A stretch of 6,612 bases of DNA. Source: Oceanococcus sp041625325. Its GTDB lineage: Bacteria; Pseudomonadota; Gammaproteobacteria; Nevskiales; Oceanococcaceae. The position numbers and the translations under genes were made by a program. Of the stretch, positions 5,546 to 6,612 are shown one piece after another; the stretch's first letter is position 1, and each line of letters starts with the position of its first letter. Location: positions 1 to 6,612 of the forward strand of contig JBFJTN010000206.1 of assembly GCA_041625325.1 (NCBI GenBank), in the 5' to 3' direction. The notes under the pieces were generated by a model. The model ran no database searches. It was given only the letters and a program-made list of their open reading frames with translations, and was not told the origin of the DNA.

Positions 5546-6334
5546 ATGAGCAATCCACTGGCCAATCAGGCGCCCAACGAAGACTACTGGGTCTCGGCCG
5601 CCGACCTGCTCGGTGGCGCGCTGATCCTGTTCTTCCTGCTCATGCTGTATTTCATGATGACCTTCCGCGAGGAAAGCGCGGCGCATGAAAAGGCCTGGGA
5701 GGACACGGTGCAGAGCCTGCAGACCAAGCTCAAGGGTGCTCAGATCAATGTCGACAGCGTGCGCGAGATCGCGGTCACCTATGACCAGAAGAAGGACGAG
5801 CTGTATCACCAGCTGCTGCTGGAATTCGGCCAGGACCTGCCGAAATGGAACGCCGAGATCGACACCGACCTGACCGTGCGCTTCAATGAACCGGACGTGC
5901 TGTTCGGGGTGGGCTCCGCGGTGATCCGGCCGGAGTTCATGGACATCCTGATCAACTTCTTCCCGCGCTACATGGACCTGCTGACCAGCTCCGATTTCAA
6001 GGACAGCGTGTCCGAACTGCGCATCGAGGGGCATACCTCCAGCTTCTGGAACCGGGCCAATCCGGCGCCGACCCAGATCGCCTACCTCAAGAACATGGAC
6101 CTGTCCTACGAGCGGGCGCGCAGCGTGCTGCGTTTCGTGATGCAGATCCAGGACATCGAGGAGAATCATCTGCCCTGGCTGCGCAAACATCTGACCGCCA
6201 ACGGCCTGTCCTCGTCACGGCTGATCTACAACGACGACGGCACGGAGAACTGGGCGCGCTCGCAGCGGGTCGAATTCCGTATCCGGACCGATGCGGAGTC
6301 GAAGATGGCCAAGATCCTGGAGGTCGAAAGCTGA
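5546..6334 (+). CDS. zorB: ZorB-like MotB/OmpA-family motor partner
   Basis: This is the probable peptidoglycan-anchoring rotor/stator partner of the ZorA-like protein. Residues 1-19 are cytoplasmic, with WVSAAD leading into one membrane segment (about 21-39). D20 at its start sits where MotB and ZorB carry their proton-accepting Asp. A periplasmic helical linker (about 42-100) precedes an OmpA-like domain (about 105-248): EGHT at 161-164, N183..LS..RA..V (N183, L186, S187, R190, A191, V194), and SQRVEFRI at 239-246 in place of NRRVEI. The Asp that normally follows GHT and contacts diaminopimelate is Ser165 here, while the matching R190 is kept. About 20 residues separate GHT from the LS..RA helix, longer than the usual 10 or so. 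At 262 residues, length fits MotB/ZorB-size proteins. A GGGGGGTG ribosome site (5532-5539) overlaps the end of zorA, 3 bases separate the genes, and the next gene overlaps its stop. Confidence 0.75.
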   Translation: MSNPLANQAPNEDYWVSAADLLGGALILFFLLMLYFMMTFREESAAHEKAWEDTVQSLQTKLKGAQINVDSVREIAVTYDQKKDELYHQLLLEFGQDLPKWNAEIDTDLTVRFNEPDVLFGVGSAVIRPEFMDILINFFPRYMDLLTSSDFKDSVSELRIEGHTSSFWNRANPAPTQIAYLKNMDLSYERARSVLRFVMQIQDIEENHLPWLRKHLTANGLSSSRLIYNDDGTENWARSQRVEFRIRTDAESKMAKILEVES

Positions 6335-6612
6335 TGAGCCTGCCCAACTTCGTCAATTTCGAACCCTTCAACGAACTGCGGCGCAAGATGCATGTCGAGC
6401 GCCTGGGGCGCTTCGGCGAGGCCATCAATTCACTGGTGTCCGAGCCTGAAGCGCCAGCCGATGCCGCCGAGCCGGCCCGGCCGGCGCCGAAGACGCGGGC
6501 CCGCAAGGCGGGTGCTGCCGACAAGGCGGTCAACGGCAAGACGGCCGGCAGCCGGGCCAAGGCCGGGGCATCCACCCCGGCGAAGCCCGCGGCCGGGACC
6601 AGGGCCAAGACA
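6334..6612 (+). CDS. Unassigned third operon gene, N-terminal 93 residues (cut by right edge)
   Basis: An open frame runs from ATG 6334 to the window end with no stop. The ATG shares its A with the zorB stop (TGATG), and a GGAGGT site at 6319-6324 gives a 9-base spacer, so it is a translationally coupled third gene. Residues 1-36 look like a folded or docking segment with aromatic and charged residues (NFEPFNELRRKM, then VERLGRFGEAI). Residues 37-93 are Ala/Pro/Lys/Arg/Gly-rich, strongly basic and probably disordered, like a histone H1-type linker. There is no signal peptide or membrane segment, so it is probably cytoplasmic. In Zorya loci this position is held by effectors such as ZorC, ZorE or ZorF, but the visible part shows no motif of a helicase, nuclease or EH-signature domain, so I do not name it. 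Confidence 0.75.
   Translation, partial: MSLPNFVNFEPFNELRRKMHVERLGRFGEAINSLVSEPEAPADAAEPARPAPKTRARKAGAADKAVNGKTAGSRAKAGASTPAKPAAGTRAKT

Noticed and set aside
2057..6190. A 1377-codon open frame on the - strand covering nearly all of zorA and most of zorB
   Set aside because: It is the antisense shadow of GC-rich, low-stop coding sequence. The repeated codon pattern of the tail keeps the opposite frame open. The product is a His/Gln/Gly/Ala-rich mirror with no family motif, and it spans two real genes with clear domain evidence.

Overview
The window is a compact, very GC-rich bacterial region with all genes on the + strand. High GC, strong G/C third-position preference, classical Shine-Dalgarno sites and the protein families together suggest a GC-rich proteobacterium. 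A gammaproteobacterium of the Chromatiales/Ectothiorhodospiraceae sort is my best guess, but nothing here proves a genus.

Layout. (i) 2-868 is the C-terminal catalytic part of a sensor histidine kinase cut by the left edge. (ii) 881-1819 is a response regulator with two receiver domains and no output domain, translationally coupled to the kinase. (iii) 1820-2038 is a 219-bp non-coding gap with several inverted repeats, including a perfect 10-bp stem at 1926-1951, a weak promoter candidate and a 5'-leader hairpin. (iv) 2039-5542 encodes a 1167-residue MotA/TolQ/ExbB-type channel protein with a very long repetitive helical tail. (v) 5546-6334 encodes a MotB/OmpA-type partner with one membrane segment, a membrane Asp and a peptidoglycan-binding-like domain. 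(vi) 6334-6612 is the start of a third gene, running off the right edge, with an Ala/Lys/Pro-rich linker that I cannot assign.

Interpretation. Genes iv and v look like ZorA and ZorB, the proton-driven membrane motor of Zorya anti-phage defence. They have three N-terminal membrane segments, a long cytoplasmic coiled-coil-like tail, a C-terminal FN...QF...W..Y segment, and a one-membrane-span OmpA-domain partner. In known Zorya systems the motor is followed by effectors (ZorC/ZorD, ZorE, or ZorF/ZorG). The third gene sits in the effector position and its start overlaps the zorB stop, but what is visible matches none that I recognise. The main novelty candidates are the enlarged repeat-built ZorA tail (47-residue units plus a 76-residue module used three times), the unassigned third gene, and a Ser where OmpA-like domains normally have the peptidoglycan-contacting Asp in ZorB. 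The kinase/regulator pair may be an unrelated neighbour; the non-coding gap suggests separate transcription.
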